64,000 nt of DNA from Clostridia bacterium (GTDB lineage: Bacteria > Bacillota > Clostridia > Christensenellales > Aristaeellaceae): the NCBI GenBank assembly GCA_017541105.1, contig JAFXZS010000001.1, positions 62,001-126,000 of the forward strand, written 5' to 3'. Shown here piece after piece: positions 16,520 through 25,805 of the stretch (its first letter is position 1; each line of letters begins with the position of its first letter). The position numbers were made by a program, and so were the translations under genes. A model generated the notes under the pieces. That model was not told the origin of the DNA. It saw only the letters and a program-made list of their open reading frames with translations, and made no database searches.

Positions 16520-17689
16520 TTACAGCATGATTCCGTTGATGACCGCACGAACCCTGTGATGATGATACAGCTCCTCATTCGGCCGCATGTTATGCATATA
16601 GGCGACCGCAAACCGGTCGACCGGATCCGCTTCCACCCATATGCCGGTCCCGCCGGTCCAGCCGAAATCGCCCAGGTGGCCGTTATGGCCGTACCGCTGC
16701 GTCATCAGTGTCCGAAAGCCCAGGCCGTAACCGTATCCGGCCAGATAGTCGTTTTCAAAATCCGCCAGCTGAACCGGCCCGAGCTGGTTTTCATGCAGCA
16801 TGGAAACCGTTCCGGCGCCCAGATACTTCCTGCCCCTGTAGACGCCTCCGTTTGCCAGCATCTGCATGAACACGGCAAAATCCCGGGCGCTGATAAGCAG
16901 GTTCGGCCGGGCGCCCGCGGGCACGCTGTCCGGATCCAGGGATGAAAAATCCGCCGCCGGTTCAAACTGTCCCGGCCCTTTTTTTACATAGTTTGTCACA
17001 ATCCGGTCCCTGTTCCACGGGCGCGCGAAAGTGTCCGCGTCCTCCAGCTCCAGCGGATCAATCAGCCGGTCGGTAAATACCTCCCGCAGCGGTTTTCCTT
17101 CGAAGATTTCGACCAGGACGCCCGTGATTTCAGACCCGAACCCGTACTGCCAGTGGGAACCCGGTTCAAACATGACCGGCACGCCGGCCATTGCGCGGAC
17201 TTCCTCCGCGATCGTACTCGGCCCTTTTTTCAGCAGTTCCTCCATCTTCCGGCTCATGGAGGCCAGCGTCGGTGTTGCCGGATCGACGGCCGGCACCATA
17301 CAGTAAGGCAGGCCGCACATCATGTCGACCGCGTCCCGGACGGTGATTGGTTTTTCCAGCGGCGCTGTATCCACCGATCCGTTTGGAAGCGTGATGTATT
17401 TCCGGGTGTTTTTCCATTCCGGGAGATAGTCGGACAGCGGATCGCTGAAAAGGAACTTTCCCTCTTCATAGATCATTCCGAGAATGGCATAGGTAAAAAG
17501 CTTCGTGGTGGAAGCCTGGCTGAACATACTGTGGATATCCACTTTTTTTCCGGACGCAATATCCGCATATCCGGCCTCGCCGTGATAAATCAGTTCATCC
17601 CCCTGCATGACCGCGACCGCGCAGCCGGGATTGGTTCCCTGCTCCACGAAACGCTTCAGCAGGCTGTCCATTCTGGAAAAATCCCTCAT
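16520..17689 (-). CDS. Beta-lactamase-family serine hydrolase
   Basis: A 389-residue class C-like serine hydrolase. The nucleophile motif SxxK is STTK in FSQASTTKLFTYA (about residue 60), the YxN-type motif corresponds to the QYGFGSE region, and the third motif resembles HNGHLGDFGWTGG. There is no signal peptide, so it is probably cytosolic, as for many family members acting as esterases or peptidases rather than beta-lactamases. The start has a GGAGGAG site. Confidence 0.87.
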   Translation of the reverse strand: MRDFSRMDSLLKRFVEQGTNPGCAVAVMQGDELIYHGEAGYADIASGKKVDIHSMFSQASTTKLFTYAILGMIYEEGKFLFSDPLSDYLPEWKNTRKYITLPNGSVDTAPLEKPITVRDAVDMMCGLPYCMVPAVDPATPTLASMSRKMEELLKKGPSTIAEEVRAMAGVPVMFEPGSHWQYGFGSEITGVLVEIFEGKPLREVFTDRLIDPLELEDADTFARPWNRDRIVTNYVKKGPGQFEPAADFSSLDPDSVPAGARPNLLISARDFAVFMQMLANGGVYRGRKYLGAGTVSMLHENQLGPVQLADFENDYLAGYGYGLGFRTLMTQRYGHNGHLGDFGWTGGTGIWVEADPVDRFAVAYMHNMRPNEELYHHHRVRAVINGIML

Positions 17690-17767
17690 GGTATACTCCT
17701 CCGCCGGAATTGTCCGCAGATCCTCCGCGAATTGCCTCTCGCCGGGCCGGAAGGTCTGCGGGTTCCG

Positions 17768-18088
17768 TTATTTCGCCCTGTATTTTGCAAGAATCCGATG
17801 ATAAGCGATCATCAGCGCGATGGTGATCCATGCCACGCCCAAAACAGAGAGCAGGAAGCCCGGGAAATTTTGCCTCAGAAAAAGGAACGGCAGCCCCAGC
17901 AGCTCAAACAGCACGGCATACACAAACCACAGGATGGCTACCGAACGGTTATACTTCCGGACGTCCCTGACTTCCGGAGGCTTCACTCCGGCAAAAAAGC
18001 CCACGGCTTTGCCGGACTTCCATGCCCAGATACCGATACACAGGAGTACGATACTTACAGCACTCCATATCACAAAACCAGCAATCAA
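17768..18088 (-). CDS. DUF3784-like three-helix membrane protein
   Basis: A 106-residue protein with three predicted membrane helices (about residues 3-21, 45-67 and 74-94) and the conserved GIWAWKSGKAVGFFAGVKPPEV loop after the first helix, which is typical of DUF3784 proteins. No function is known. It lies between the serine hydrolase and the EAL gene on the same strand. Confidence 0.7.
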   Translation of the reverse strand: MIAGFVIWSAVSIVLLCIGIWAWKSGKAVGFFAGVKPPEVRDVRKYNRSVAILWFVYAVLFELLGLPFLFLRQNFPGFLLSVLGVAWITIALMIAYHRILAKYRAK

Positions 18089-18177
18089 ACCATATTCCCT
18101 TCTTTTTCTTTTTCTGTGATCTGTTCTTGGCCTTCATACAATGCGGGAGGAATGATCTGCCGCCCGGAAAACGTTCT

Positions 18178-19944
18178 TTACGCGAACCACTTCCGGATAT
18201 TTGCCTCGCGCTCCTCGGGCGTTTCACAGGGCTTGGGTTTCTGGCCGTTTTTCCGCTTGTAGAGCATGGCATCCAGCGCTTCCGGTTTGTGGAACAGATA
18301 GCCCTGTGCCAGTTCACATCCGCTGTCCCTTAAAAACTGCCTTTGTTCTTCCGTCTCCATGCCCTCCGCCAGCGTGTGAATTCCCAGTTCCCTGGCCACG
18401 CCGATCATCGCTTTGATGATCCGGCGGTTTGCTCCGTTGTGTTCATCCAGATGGCGGAGCAGATCCATATCAAATTTGATCAGGTCGAAATCAAACCGGC
18501 TGAACATACTGAGGGATGAATACCCGCTTCCGAAATCATCAAGCCAAAGCCAATGCCCGTTTTTTCTTAAGGACTGAAGCTGCTCGCGAAAGCGGTCTGT
18601 ACCGGTAACGATATCCTGCTCGGTAATCTCAATAATGAGGTAACTCTTATCCACATACTGACTGACTCCGTAACGGTTGTACAGGGCATCGATTTCTGCC
18701 GGAATATCCACATAGTCAAAATCCTGCGCGGCGAAATTAATGGAAACAGGAAGAAGATGAAACCCGTTTTCCACACGGACCCGGATCTCTCTGCAAACCT
18801 GCTCCACCATATAAAGATCCAGCTTGTACAGAAGATGGTACCGCGTGAGAACCGGAATAAACTCTCCGGGAGGAATGATGCCGCGCACCGGGTCGATCCA
18901 GCGGGCCAATGCTTCCAGAGCAGCCCCTTTGTTGGAGTCAATCCGGGAGATGCACTGATAATACACCTTGATCCAGCCTTCCTCCAGCGCACGGCTGAAG
19001 TTCTCCAGAATGTACCGCTGATTCCAGTAGGGGTCATCATCTCCATTGGAGTAGAATTTGACCTCCTTATTCAGATCATCCCGGATCAGTTTAACCGCCT
19101 GTTTTGCCAGGTCGATGGCTTCCGCTGTTACGGTTCCCTCATCATACAGGCTGATTCCTGCCTGAATACCGTATGTGCTTCCGTAGGCGCGTTTACGGAT
19201 GCTCTCATTTGCGGCGGTGATTTTTTCCGACAGCTCCTTCTGCCCCGGGAAGGAATCGATAATGATAAAATGGTCCTCGGCTCCGCGCATCACGAGGCCA
19301 TGCGGGAAAGCTTTTTTCAGCTCGTCCGCAATGATGCACAGCAGCTCGTTTCCATGGGAAAAACCGTACTGGTTGTTGTAGAACTGCATGGAATGCGTAT
19401 CCGTATAGATCAGGACAGGCTGCCGGTTGTCAGCCCGGATCAGATTCACCCGTTCATCCGCGAACTGGATCAGGAAATTAATGTTCGGCAATCCTGTCAA
19501 AGGATCCGAGTAAAAGTGATCCTGCTGGAACAAACCGTATCGGTCCGCGACCTGTTTGACTTCCTTCGACCATTTTTTCAGATCCAGGTAAATGACCAGG
19601 ATCAGTTCATTCCCGTCATCCATGGGCCACCAGAAGGCAACGGAATGGACATAATGGTAAGTATTGTCAACATTCCTGACCCGGTAAACGACATCGTAAT
19701 TGGACTGCTTGTTCCAGAAGGCCCGGACGGCCTGGGATATTTTGCCGACATCTTCCGGGTGAATACGGTCGAATTTGCTCAAATGCTGTTCTTTCATCAT
19801 CTTTTCCCTGTCAATGCCCAACAGCCTGCAAAAACCATCGGAGACCAGGAGCGGAACGTTCTGCCCGTCGACATTCTGAAAGAAAGAGAGAGGCAGCGAA
19901 AGCTGTTCCAGGGCTTTTCTCGCCATATCAGGAAACTGATACAT
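18178..19944 (-). CDS. PAS-GGDEF-EAL cyclic-di-GMP signalling protein (degenerate GGDEF)
   Basis: A 588-residue protein with a PAS-like sensor (about residues 15-130), a GGDEF domain (about 145-300) and an EAL phosphodiesterase domain (about 320-565). The GGDEF signature is replaced by RGAEDHF near residue 220, so cyclase activity is unlikely. The EAL domain keeps EALARW, IIEITEQD, LDDFGSGYSSL and LAEGMETEEQ, so it is probably an active c-di-GMP phosphodiesterase. It is soluble, with no membrane segments. A consensus promoter lies just upstream. Confidence 0.9.
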   Translation of the reverse strand: MYQFPDMARKALEQLSLPLSFFQNVDGQNVPLLVSDGFCRLLGIDREKMMKEQHLSKFDRIHPEDVGKISQAVRAFWNKQSNYDVVYRVRNVDNTYHYVHSVAFWWPMDDGNELILVIYLDLKKWSKEVKQVADRYGLFQQDHFYSDPLTGLPNINFLIQFADERVNLIRADNRQPVLIYTDTHSMQFYNNQYGFSHGNELLCIIADELKKAFPHGLVMRGAEDHFIIIDSFPGQKELSEKITAANESIRKRAYGSTYGIQAGISLYDEGTVTAEAIDLAKQAVKLIRDDLNKEVKFYSNGDDDPYWNQRYILENFSRALEEGWIKVYYQCISRIDSNKGAALEALARWIDPVRGIIPPGEFIPVLTRYHLLYKLDLYMVEQVCREIRVRVENGFHLLPVSINFAAQDFDYVDIPAEIDALYNRYGVSQYVDKSYLIIEITEQDIVTGTDRFREQLQSLRKNGHWLWLDDFGSGYSSLSMFSRFDFDLIKFDMDLLRHLDEHNGANRRIIKAMIGVARELGIHTLAEGMETEEQRQFLRDSGCELAQGYLFHKPEALDAMLYKRKNGQKPKPCETPEEREANIRKWFA

Positions 19945-19991
19945 CTCATTTCTCCTTATAATAACTGACTGTTCAAACGGTATATTCAGAT

Positions 19992-20020
19992 TATATATCC
20001 CAGAGCCCGCTTTCTGTCAA
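19992..20020 (-). promoter_or_regulatory. Sigma70/A-type promoter for the EAL-domain gene
   Basis: On the minus strand a TTGACA box (plus-strand 20015-20020) and a TATATA box (19992-19997) are separated by 17 bp, about 50 bp before the start codon of the EAL gene. Confidence 0.65.
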
Positions 20021-20127
20021 TAAGGGAATGCGGAAAATATGCAAATTACGGACTTCCGGCTGCGGGAGTCTTGAACTGTACACAGGTCGGCTGCCCGCGC
20101 ATGATCGTCGGCGCCGGCAAAAATGCT

Positions 20128-20155
20128 TTGACTTTTTTCCGGCATGTGCTACAAT
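20128..20155 (+). promoter_or_regulatory. Sigma70/A-type promoter of the glycine cleavage operon
   Basis: TTGACT at 20128 and TACAAT at 20150 with a 16-bp spacer. Transcription would start about 8-10 bases before the glycine riboswitch. Confidence 0.7.
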
Positions 20156-20170
20156 AATTTTACGATTGAT

Positions 20171-20342
20171 GTGTCCGGGAGAGACCCGCGGCCGGCGTGC
20201 GCGCGGGAACCGAAGGGGCAAAACTCTCAGGTAAAAGAACCGGGCGCGGACGTATCCCTGGAAAGTGATATCACACCGAAGAAGCAAGGCTGCCATTCCG
20301 CGGGCGGAAGCGGCTGAATCTTTCAGGTACCATGACAGGGCT
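20171..20342 (+). ncRNA. Tandem glycine riboswitch (two aptamers)
   Basis: Aptamer 1 (about 20173-20250) carries the conserved GGGAGAGACC, then CCGAAGGGGCAA and CTCTCAGGTAAAAGAACC. Aptamer 2 (about 20254-20340) carries CCCTGGAAAG, ACCGAAGAAGCAA and CTTTCAGGTACCATGACAGGG. These are the core elements of the gcvT-type glycine riboswitch. P1 of aptamer 2 is CCCTG (about 20256) with CAGGG (20336-20340). It sits between a promoter and gcvT, so it controls the whole glycine cleavage operon. Confidence 0.93.
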
Positions 20343-20380
20343 CACAGGTCATCGCGAAATGCGGTGCCGTGGGCCTTTTT
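20338..20380 (+). terminator. Riboswitch-controlled intrinsic terminator
   Basis: GGGCTCAC (20338-20345) pairs with GTGGGCC and the following T, with an inner CGC/GCG helix capped by GAAAT, and is followed by five T residues (20376-20380). The left arm shares its GGG with the 3' side of aptamer 2 P1. Glycine binding should therefore block terminator formation and turn transcription on. Confidence 0.75.
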
Positions 20381-20437
20381 CGCGGTTGCGGAAGCGGGAA
20401 AGGCACGGCGTTGCCCAAAGAAAGAGGAGGGAACCGG

Positions 20438-21523
20438 ATGGAACTGAAACACACGCCTCTGTATGAGGCACATCTGCGGTGCGGCGGGAAGATGGTGGAG
20501 TTCGGGGGCTTTGAGATGCCGGTGCAATACAGGACCGGCGTAATCCGGGAGCATATGGCCGTGCGCACGGCCTGCGGCCTGTTTGATGTTTCCCACATGG
20601 GGGAGGTCATCCTGCAGGGGCCGGATACGGTCCGCAACCTGAACCGGCTGCTAACAAACGACTATACGGTGATGGAGGACGGGCAGGCGCGCTACAGCCC
20701 CATGTGCAACGAACAGGGCGGAACCGTGGATGACCTGATTGTCTATAAGGTGGCCGGGGACCGCTATTTTGTGGTGGTCAACGCCAGCAACCGGGAGAAG
20801 GACGTAGCCTGGATCCGGGCGCATGTTTCAGGTGAAACCGCGGTGGAGGATGTCTCGGAGTCCTACGGCCAGATTGCGCTTCAGGGCCCGCTGGCGGAAC
20901 GGATTCTGCGGAAGCTGACCGCGGAGGAAAACATCCCGCGGAAGAATTACACAGCCCTGTGGGACCGGAGCGTGGGCGGCGTGAACTGCATCGTGTCCCG
21001 CACCGGATATACCGGCTCCGACGGGTTTGAGCTCTACACACACGCGAAGGATACGGAGAAGCTTTGGGACCTGCTGCTGGAAGCGGGCCGGGAGGAGGAA
21101 CTGATCCCCTGCGGCCTCGGCGCCCGGGATACCCTGCGCCTGGAAGCGGGCATGCCGCTGTACGGCCATGAGCTGAGCGACACGATTTCCCCGATGACGG
21201 CGGGCCTGGGCTACTTTGTGAAGATGAACAAGGAGGATTTTATCGGGAAAGCGGCCCTGGAGACGGCCGGCGTCCCGGCGCAGTGCCGCGTGGGCCTGAA
21301 GGCAGTCGGCCGCGGAATCATGCGCGAGCATCAGGATGTGTACGCGGACGGGCGGAAGATCGGGCAAACCACCTCCGGCACCCATTGCCCGTACATCGGC
21401 TATCCCGCCGCCATGGCGATCATCGACAGGGGATACGGTATTCCCGGAACCGCGGTGCAGGTGGATGTGCGGGGGCGGCTGGTGGAGGCGGAGGTTGTGA
21501 AGCTGCCGTTCTACAAAAGGTAA
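20438..21523 (+). CDS. gcvT: Glycine cleavage system T protein (aminomethyltransferase)
   Basis: A 361-residue aminomethyltransferase that transfers the methylene from H-protein-bound aminomethyl to tetrahydrofolate, releasing ammonia. Family blocks are present: HTPLYEAHLRCGGKMVEFGG, FDVSHMGE, NDLIVYK-like DDLIVYKV, SRTGYTGSDGFELY and the folate-binding LGARDTLRLEAGMPLYGHEL. I chose ATG 20438 because AGGAGG lies 8 bp upstream and the conserved MELKHTPLYEAH follows. It is the first gene of the riboswitch-controlled operon. Confidence 0.97.
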   Translation: MELKHTPLYEAHLRCGGKMVEFGGFEMPVQYRTGVIREHMAVRTACGLFDVSHMGEVILQGPDTVRNLNRLLTNDYTVMEDGQARYSPMCNEQGGTVDDLIVYKVAGDRYFVVVNASNREKDVAWIRAHVSGETAVEDVSESYGQIALQGPLAERILRKLTAEENIPRKNYTALWDRSVGGVNCIVSRTGYTGSDGFELYTHAKDTEKLWDLLLEAGREEELIPCGLGARDTLRLEAGMPLYGHELSDTISPMTAGLGYFVKMNKEDFIGKAALETAGVPAQCRVGLKAVGRGIMREHQDVYADGRKIGQTTSGTHCPYIGYPAAMAIIDRGYGIPGTAVQVDVRGRLVEAEVVKLPFYKR

Positions 21524-21584
21524 ACCGAAACAGCGAAAAACACATCGCGCGCGGCGGCGCGGATGAAAGAAAGGGAGGACGACC

Positions 21585-21965
21585 ATGAATTTTCCAAAGG
21601 AACTGAAGTATTCCAGAACACATGAATGGGTCAGGTTTCAGGAGGACGGAACCGCGTATATCGGCATCACGGATTACGCCCAGGACCAGCTGGGAGACCT
21701 GGTGTTCGTGAACCTGCCTGCGGCGGGGGATTCCCTGCAGGCCGGTGAGGCTTTTGCCGACGTGGAATCCGTGAAGGCGGTTTCCGATGTGAACGCGCCG
21801 CTTTCCGGCACCGTGAAGGAAGTGAATGACGCCCTTGCGGACGCACCGGAAAAGATGAACGAGGCGCCGTATGACGCATGGTTTGTCCTGGCAGAGGAGA
21901 TCACGGAGACCGACGGGCTGATGACCGCGGAGGAGTACGAGGCTTTTATCGCTGAAGAAGGCTGA
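21585..21965 (+). CDS. gcvH: Glycine cleavage system H protein
   Basis: A 126-residue lipoyl carrier protein. The lipoylated Lys is at about residue 64 in [11 protein letters not shown], and the N-terminal [11 protein letters not shown] is typical. It shuttles the aminomethyl group between P, T and L proteins. Its own lipoate ligase (lplA) is in the same operon. Confidence 0.97.
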   Translation: MNFPKELKYSRTHEWVRFQEDGTAYIGITDYAQDQLGDLVFVNLPAAGDSLQAGEAFADVESVKAVSDVNAPLSGTVKEVNDALADAPEKMNEAPYDAWFVLAEEITETDGLMTAEEYEAFIAEEG

Positions 21966-21988
21966 CCAATCCGAAAGGAGAGCGGCAT

Positions 21989-23314
21989 ATGGGTACCTAT
22001 GTTCCGAACACAAAGGCAGAGCAGCAGAAGATGCTCGAAAGCTGCGGCTTTCAGAGCTTTGACGAAATGTATGCCTGCATTCCGGAAGAGCTGCGGCTGA
22101 GGAAACCGCTGGAACTGCCGGAGGGGAAAACCGAGCTGGAAGTGACGCGCGCGGCGGAGGCGGCCGCGCGGAAAAACCGCGTGTATACCACCGTTTTCAG
22201 GGGCGCCGGCGCTTACCGCCATTTTATTCCGTCCATCGTGCGGGAAGTGGTCGGCAAGGAGGAATTCCGTACGGCCTATACGCCCTACCAGGCAGAAATC
22301 AGCCAGGGTGTACTGCAGTCGATTTTTGAATTCCAGACCGACATCTGCGAACTGACCGGCATGGCCGCGGCCAACGCCAGCGTGTATGACGGCGCCACGG
22401 CGGCCGCGGAGGCCTGCGAGATGTGCCGGGAAAAAACGCGGCAAAGGATACTGGTTTCAGCAACAGTGGATCCGAAGATCCTGTCTGTGGTACGCACCTA
22501 CAGCTTCGGCCGCGGCACGGAGGTGGCTGTCGTGCCGGAAAAGGACGGCGTGACGGATCCGGACGCCCTCAGGCAGATGACGGACGCGGAAACGGCCTGC
22601 CTGCTTCTGCAGCAGCCGAACCGCTATGGCTGCATGGAGGACGCTGACACGGCGGCGGAGATCGTGCACGGGGCGAAGGCAAAGCTGATCATGAGCTGCA
22701 ATCCGATTGCCCTGGCCGTGATGAAAACCCCGGGAGAGACCGGAGCGGACATCGCCGTGGGCGAAGGGCAGCCCCTGGGGCTTCCGCTGGGATTCGGCGG
22801 GCCTTATCTGGGCTTTATGGCGGCGGATGAGAAGATGATGCGCAAACTCCCCGGCAGGATCGTGGGGGAGACGACAGACATGAACGGAACCCGCTGCTAT
22901 GTGCTGACGCTGCAGGCCAGGGAACAGCATATCCGCCGGGAAAAGGCCGGCTCCAACATCTGTTCCAATGAAGCGCTCTGCGCGCTGACAGCGGCCGTGT
23001 ATCTGGCTGCCATGGGGCCGGAGAACCTGAAAAGGGCGGCGCTGACCTGCCATGCCAACGCGGCCAGCCTGAAGGCGAAGCTGACGGAAAGCGGCATGAA
23101 ACCCGTGCATTGCCGTCCTTTCTTTCACGAATTCGTGATGCAGACGGCGGATGAAGCGCAGGCGGAACGGATTCTCGCGGCGCTGGACAGGGAGGATATT
23201 CTGGGCGGACTGCCGCTGGGAGACGGAAAGATCCTCTGGTGCGCCACGGAGATGAACACACCGGAAGAGATCGGCAGGACAGCTGCCATCGTGAAGGAGG
23301 TGCTGCAGGCATGA
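21989..23314 (+). CDS. gcvPA: Glycine dehydrogenase (decarboxylating) subunit 1
   Basis: The N-terminal half of P-protein, encoded separately as in many Bacillota, with 441 residues. FIPSIVREVVGKEEFRTAYT, PYQAEISQGVLQSIFEFQ and MAAANASVYDGATAAAEAC are diagnostic. It pairs with gcvPB, whose ATG overlaps its stop (ATGA), ensuring coupled synthesis of the two subunits. It has a GAAAGGAG site. Confidence 0.97.
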   Translation: MGTYVPNTKAEQQKMLESCGFQSFDEMYACIPEELRLRKPLELPEGKTELEVTRAAEAAARKNRVYTTVFRGAGAYRHFIPSIVREVVGKEEFRTAYTPYQAEISQGVLQSIFEFQTDICELTGMAAANASVYDGATAAAEACEMCREKTRQRILVSATVDPKILSVVRTYSFGRGTEVAVVPEKDGVTDPDALRQMTDAETACLLLQQPNRYGCMEDADTAAEIVHGAKAKLIMSCNPIALAVMKTPGETGADIAVGEGQPLGLPLGFGGPYLGFMAADEKMMRKLPGRIVGETTDMNGTRCYVLTLQAREQHIRREKAGSNICSNEALCALTAAVYLAAMGPENLKRAALTCHANAASLKAKLTESGMKPVHCRPFFHEFVMQTADEAQAERILAALDREDILGGLPLGDGKILWCATEMNTPEEIGRTAAIVKEVLQA

Positions 23315-24738
23315 AGCTGGTCTTTGAAAGAAGCGTGCCCGGCAGAGGCACGGCTTATCTTCCGGAGGCTCCGGAGACGACCCTGGACTTCCCGCTGCGG
23401 GAAAGGCCCCTGCGGCTGCCGGAACTGGCGGAAAACCAGGTGGACCGGCATTATACGGAACTGGCCGGGGAAACGCGGGGCGTAAACGGCGGCTTTTACC
23501 CGCTGGGTTCCTGCACCATGAAGTACAACCCGGCTGTGCTGGAAACAGCGGCGAACCAGCCCGGGTTTACGGACGTACACCCGCTGCAGCCGGACGAGAG
23601 CGTTCAGGGCTGCCTGGAAGTGATGCGCCTGGCGGAACGGTATCTGTGTGAAATCACCGGGATGGACGCCATGACGCTCCAGCCTGCGGCAGGCGCCCAC
23701 GGGGAATTTACCGGACTGCTGCTGATCAAGGCCTGGCACAGGTCCAGGGGCGATCTTGCCCGGACGAAGGTGATCGTTCCGGATTCCGCCCATGGAACCA
23801 ATCCCGCCAGTGCAGCGATGGCCGGCTTTGAAGTGGTGAATATCCCCTCTGACAGCCACGGCTATGTGGATCTGAATGCCCTGCGCAGCGCGGCCGGGCC
23901 GGATACGGCCGGCCTGATGCTCACCAATCCCAACACGGTGGGACTGTTCGATCCGCATATCGCGGAGATTACGCGGATCGTGCATGATGCCGGCGGCCTG
24001 AATTATTATGACGGCGCGAATCTGAACGCGATCATGGGCATCGCGCGGCCGGGAGACATGGGCTTTGATGTGGTGCATATCAATCTGCATAAAACCTTTG
24101 CCACGCCCCACGGCGGCGGAGGCCCCGGCAGCGGCCCCTCCGGCTGCAAGGCGTTCCTGAAGCAATTCCTGCCGGGCATCCGGATCAGTGAGGAGAACGG
24201 CATGCTGCGCCGGGCGGAGGCTGAAAGCCGCATCGGTGACGTGCGCAGCTTTGCCGGGAATTTCCTGGTTGTGGTGAAAGCACTGGCCTATCTGGCAATG
24301 ATCGGGCGGGAAGGCGTCACCGAAACCGCCTCCAACGCGGTGCTGAACGCAAATTATATGATGAACCGCCTGAAGGATCTGTATCCGATGGCATATGACG
24401 CCACATGCATGCATGAGTTTGTGATGACCCTGGAGCAGATGAAGCATGACACCGGCGTGTCAGCCCTCGACATGGCCAAGGCACTGCTGGATTACGGCAT
24501 GCATCCGCCGACCATGTATTTCCCCCTGATTGTCCATGAGGCCCTGATGGTGGAGCCCACGGAGACGGAAACCATGGAAACCCTGGACGAGGCGGTCGAT
24601 GTTTTCCGAAAGATCATGGAGGAAGCGAAAGCGGATCCCGAGCGGATGCACGAACGGCCCCTCACCACCCGGGTGCGCCGGCCGGACGAGGTGAAGGCGG
24701 CGAGAAAACCGGTGGTACGGTATGATTTCGGCACTTAA
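23311..24738 (+). CDS. gcvPB: Glycine dehydrogenase (decarboxylating) subunit 2
   Basis: The 475-residue PLP-binding half of P-protein. The Schiff-base Lys is at about residue 261 in VVHINLHKTFATPHGGGGPG, and PLGSCTMKYNP and LQPAAGAHGEFTGL blocks are present. It decarboxylates glycine and loads the aminomethyl group onto lipoyl-GcvH. It begins inside the gcvPA stop and its end overlaps the lplA start by 17 bp. Confidence 0.97.
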   Translation: MKLVFERSVPGRGTAYLPEAPETTLDFPLRERPLRLPELAENQVDRHYTELAGETRGVNGGFYPLGSCTMKYNPAVLETAANQPGFTDVHPLQPDESVQGCLEVMRLAERYLCEITGMDAMTLQPAAGAHGEFTGLLLIKAWHRSRGDLARTKVIVPDSAHGTNPASAAMAGFEVVNIPSDSHGYVDLNALRSAAGPDTAGLMLTNPNTVGLFDPHIAEITRIVHDAGGLNYYDGANLNAIMGIARPGDMGFDVVHINLHKTFATPHGGGGPGSGPSGCKAFLKQFLPGIRISEENGMLRRAEAESRIGDVRSFAGNFLVVVKALAYLAMIGREGVTETASNAVLNANYMMNRLKDLYPMAYDATCMHEFVMTLEQMKHDTGVSALDMAKALLDYGMHPPTMYFPLIVHEALMVEPTETETMETLDEAVDVFRKIMEEAKADPERMHERPLTTRVRRPDEVKAARKPVVRYDFGT

Positions 24739-25741
24739 GTGGATCGCCGCGGAGGGTACGGATCCCTACCGGAATCTGGCCGCGGAAAAGCTGCTGACGC
24801 TGGATGTCCGGGAGGGGGAATGCATCCTCTTTCTGTGGCAGAACCGGCGTACGGTGGTGATCGGCCGGAACCAGAACGCCTGGGAGGAATGTGCCGTGCG
24901 GAAGCTGGAGGAGGACGGCGGGCATCTTGCCCGCCGCCTCTCCGGAGGCGGCGCCGTGTACCATGACCTGGGCAATCTGAATTTCAGCTTTGCTGTCCGG
25001 AAGGCGGACAGTGATCCGGGGAAGGAGAGCGAGGTGATCCGCCGCGCGGCGGAGAAGCTCGGCATCGCGGCGGAAAGAACGGGAAGGAACGATTTTGAGG
25101 CCGGAGGACGGAAGTTTTCCGGCAACGCGTATTATGAAACCCGGGGCTGCCGCTGCCACCACGGGACGGTCATGATGGATGTGGACCTGGGCGCCCTGGC
25201 CGCATACCTGACGGTATCCGGCGCAAAGCTGCGCTCAAAGGGAGTCGCTTCGGTGCGCGCCCGGGTGGTGAACCTGAAGGAACTCTGCCCGGACCTCACC
25301 GCGGACCGGCTGAAGGCCGCGATGCTCGAAGCCTTCGGCGAGGTATACGGCCTGCCGGCGGAAGCATTGGAGCCGGGGCGCCTGCGCGAAACGGAGATCC
25401 TGCGCGAGGCCGCGGCCTTTTCTTCCGAGGCCTGGCTGTTTCCGCCCCGGCTCCCCTTCACCGCGGCACTGGAGAACCGGTACGCGTGGGGCGGCATCCG
25501 TGTGGAACTGATGGTGCGCGGGGATCGCGTGGCTCGGGCGGAATGCGTGTCGGACGCGATGGACGAAAGCCTGATCCGCCGGATCCGGGATGCCCTGCAG
25601 GGCTGCCCCTGGAGCGGGGAGGAACTGGCGGCGCGCGTGGAGGCCGTATCCGAGGAAGAGGAGGAGGCCGCGGCAGGCCGGGAACTGCGGGTCCGGACGG
25701 GCCGGGATATCGCGGAACTGATCCGTACGCGGATTCCGTAG
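24722..25741 (+). CDS. lplA: Lipoate-protein ligase A
   Basis: A 339-residue ligase that activates lipoate with ATP and attaches it to GcvH. The catalytic core is in the N-terminal ~240 residues (VVIGRNQNAWEE, ARRLSGGGAVYHDLGNLNF, NDFEAGGRKFSGNAYYE). The C-terminal ~100 residues match the LplA accessory domain (FPPRLPFTAALENRYAWGG-like region). It overlaps gcvPB by 17 bp, so its dedicated client is the H protein of this operon. Confidence 0.93.
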   Translation: MISALKWIAAEGTDPYRNLAAEKLLTLDVREGECILFLWQNRRTVVIGRNQNAWEECAVRKLEEDGGHLARRLSGGGAVYHDLGNLNFSFAVRKADSDPGKESEVIRRAAEKLGIAAERTGRNDFEAGGRKFSGNAYYETRGCRCHHGTVMMDVDLGALAAYLTVSGAKLRSKGVASVRARVVNLKELCPDLTADRLKAAMLEAFGEVYGLPAEALEPGRLRETEILREAAAFSSEAWLFPPRLPFTAALENRYAWGGIRVELMVRGDRVARAECVSDAMDESLIRRIRDALQGCPWSGEELAARVEAVSEEEEEAAAGRELRVRTGRDIAELIRTRIP

Positions 25742-25805
25742 CCCGGCAGGCGGAAGCGCCCCCGGCGGGAAAGGCCGCGGGAGAAAAGAACGGGAGAGGG
25801 AAGAA

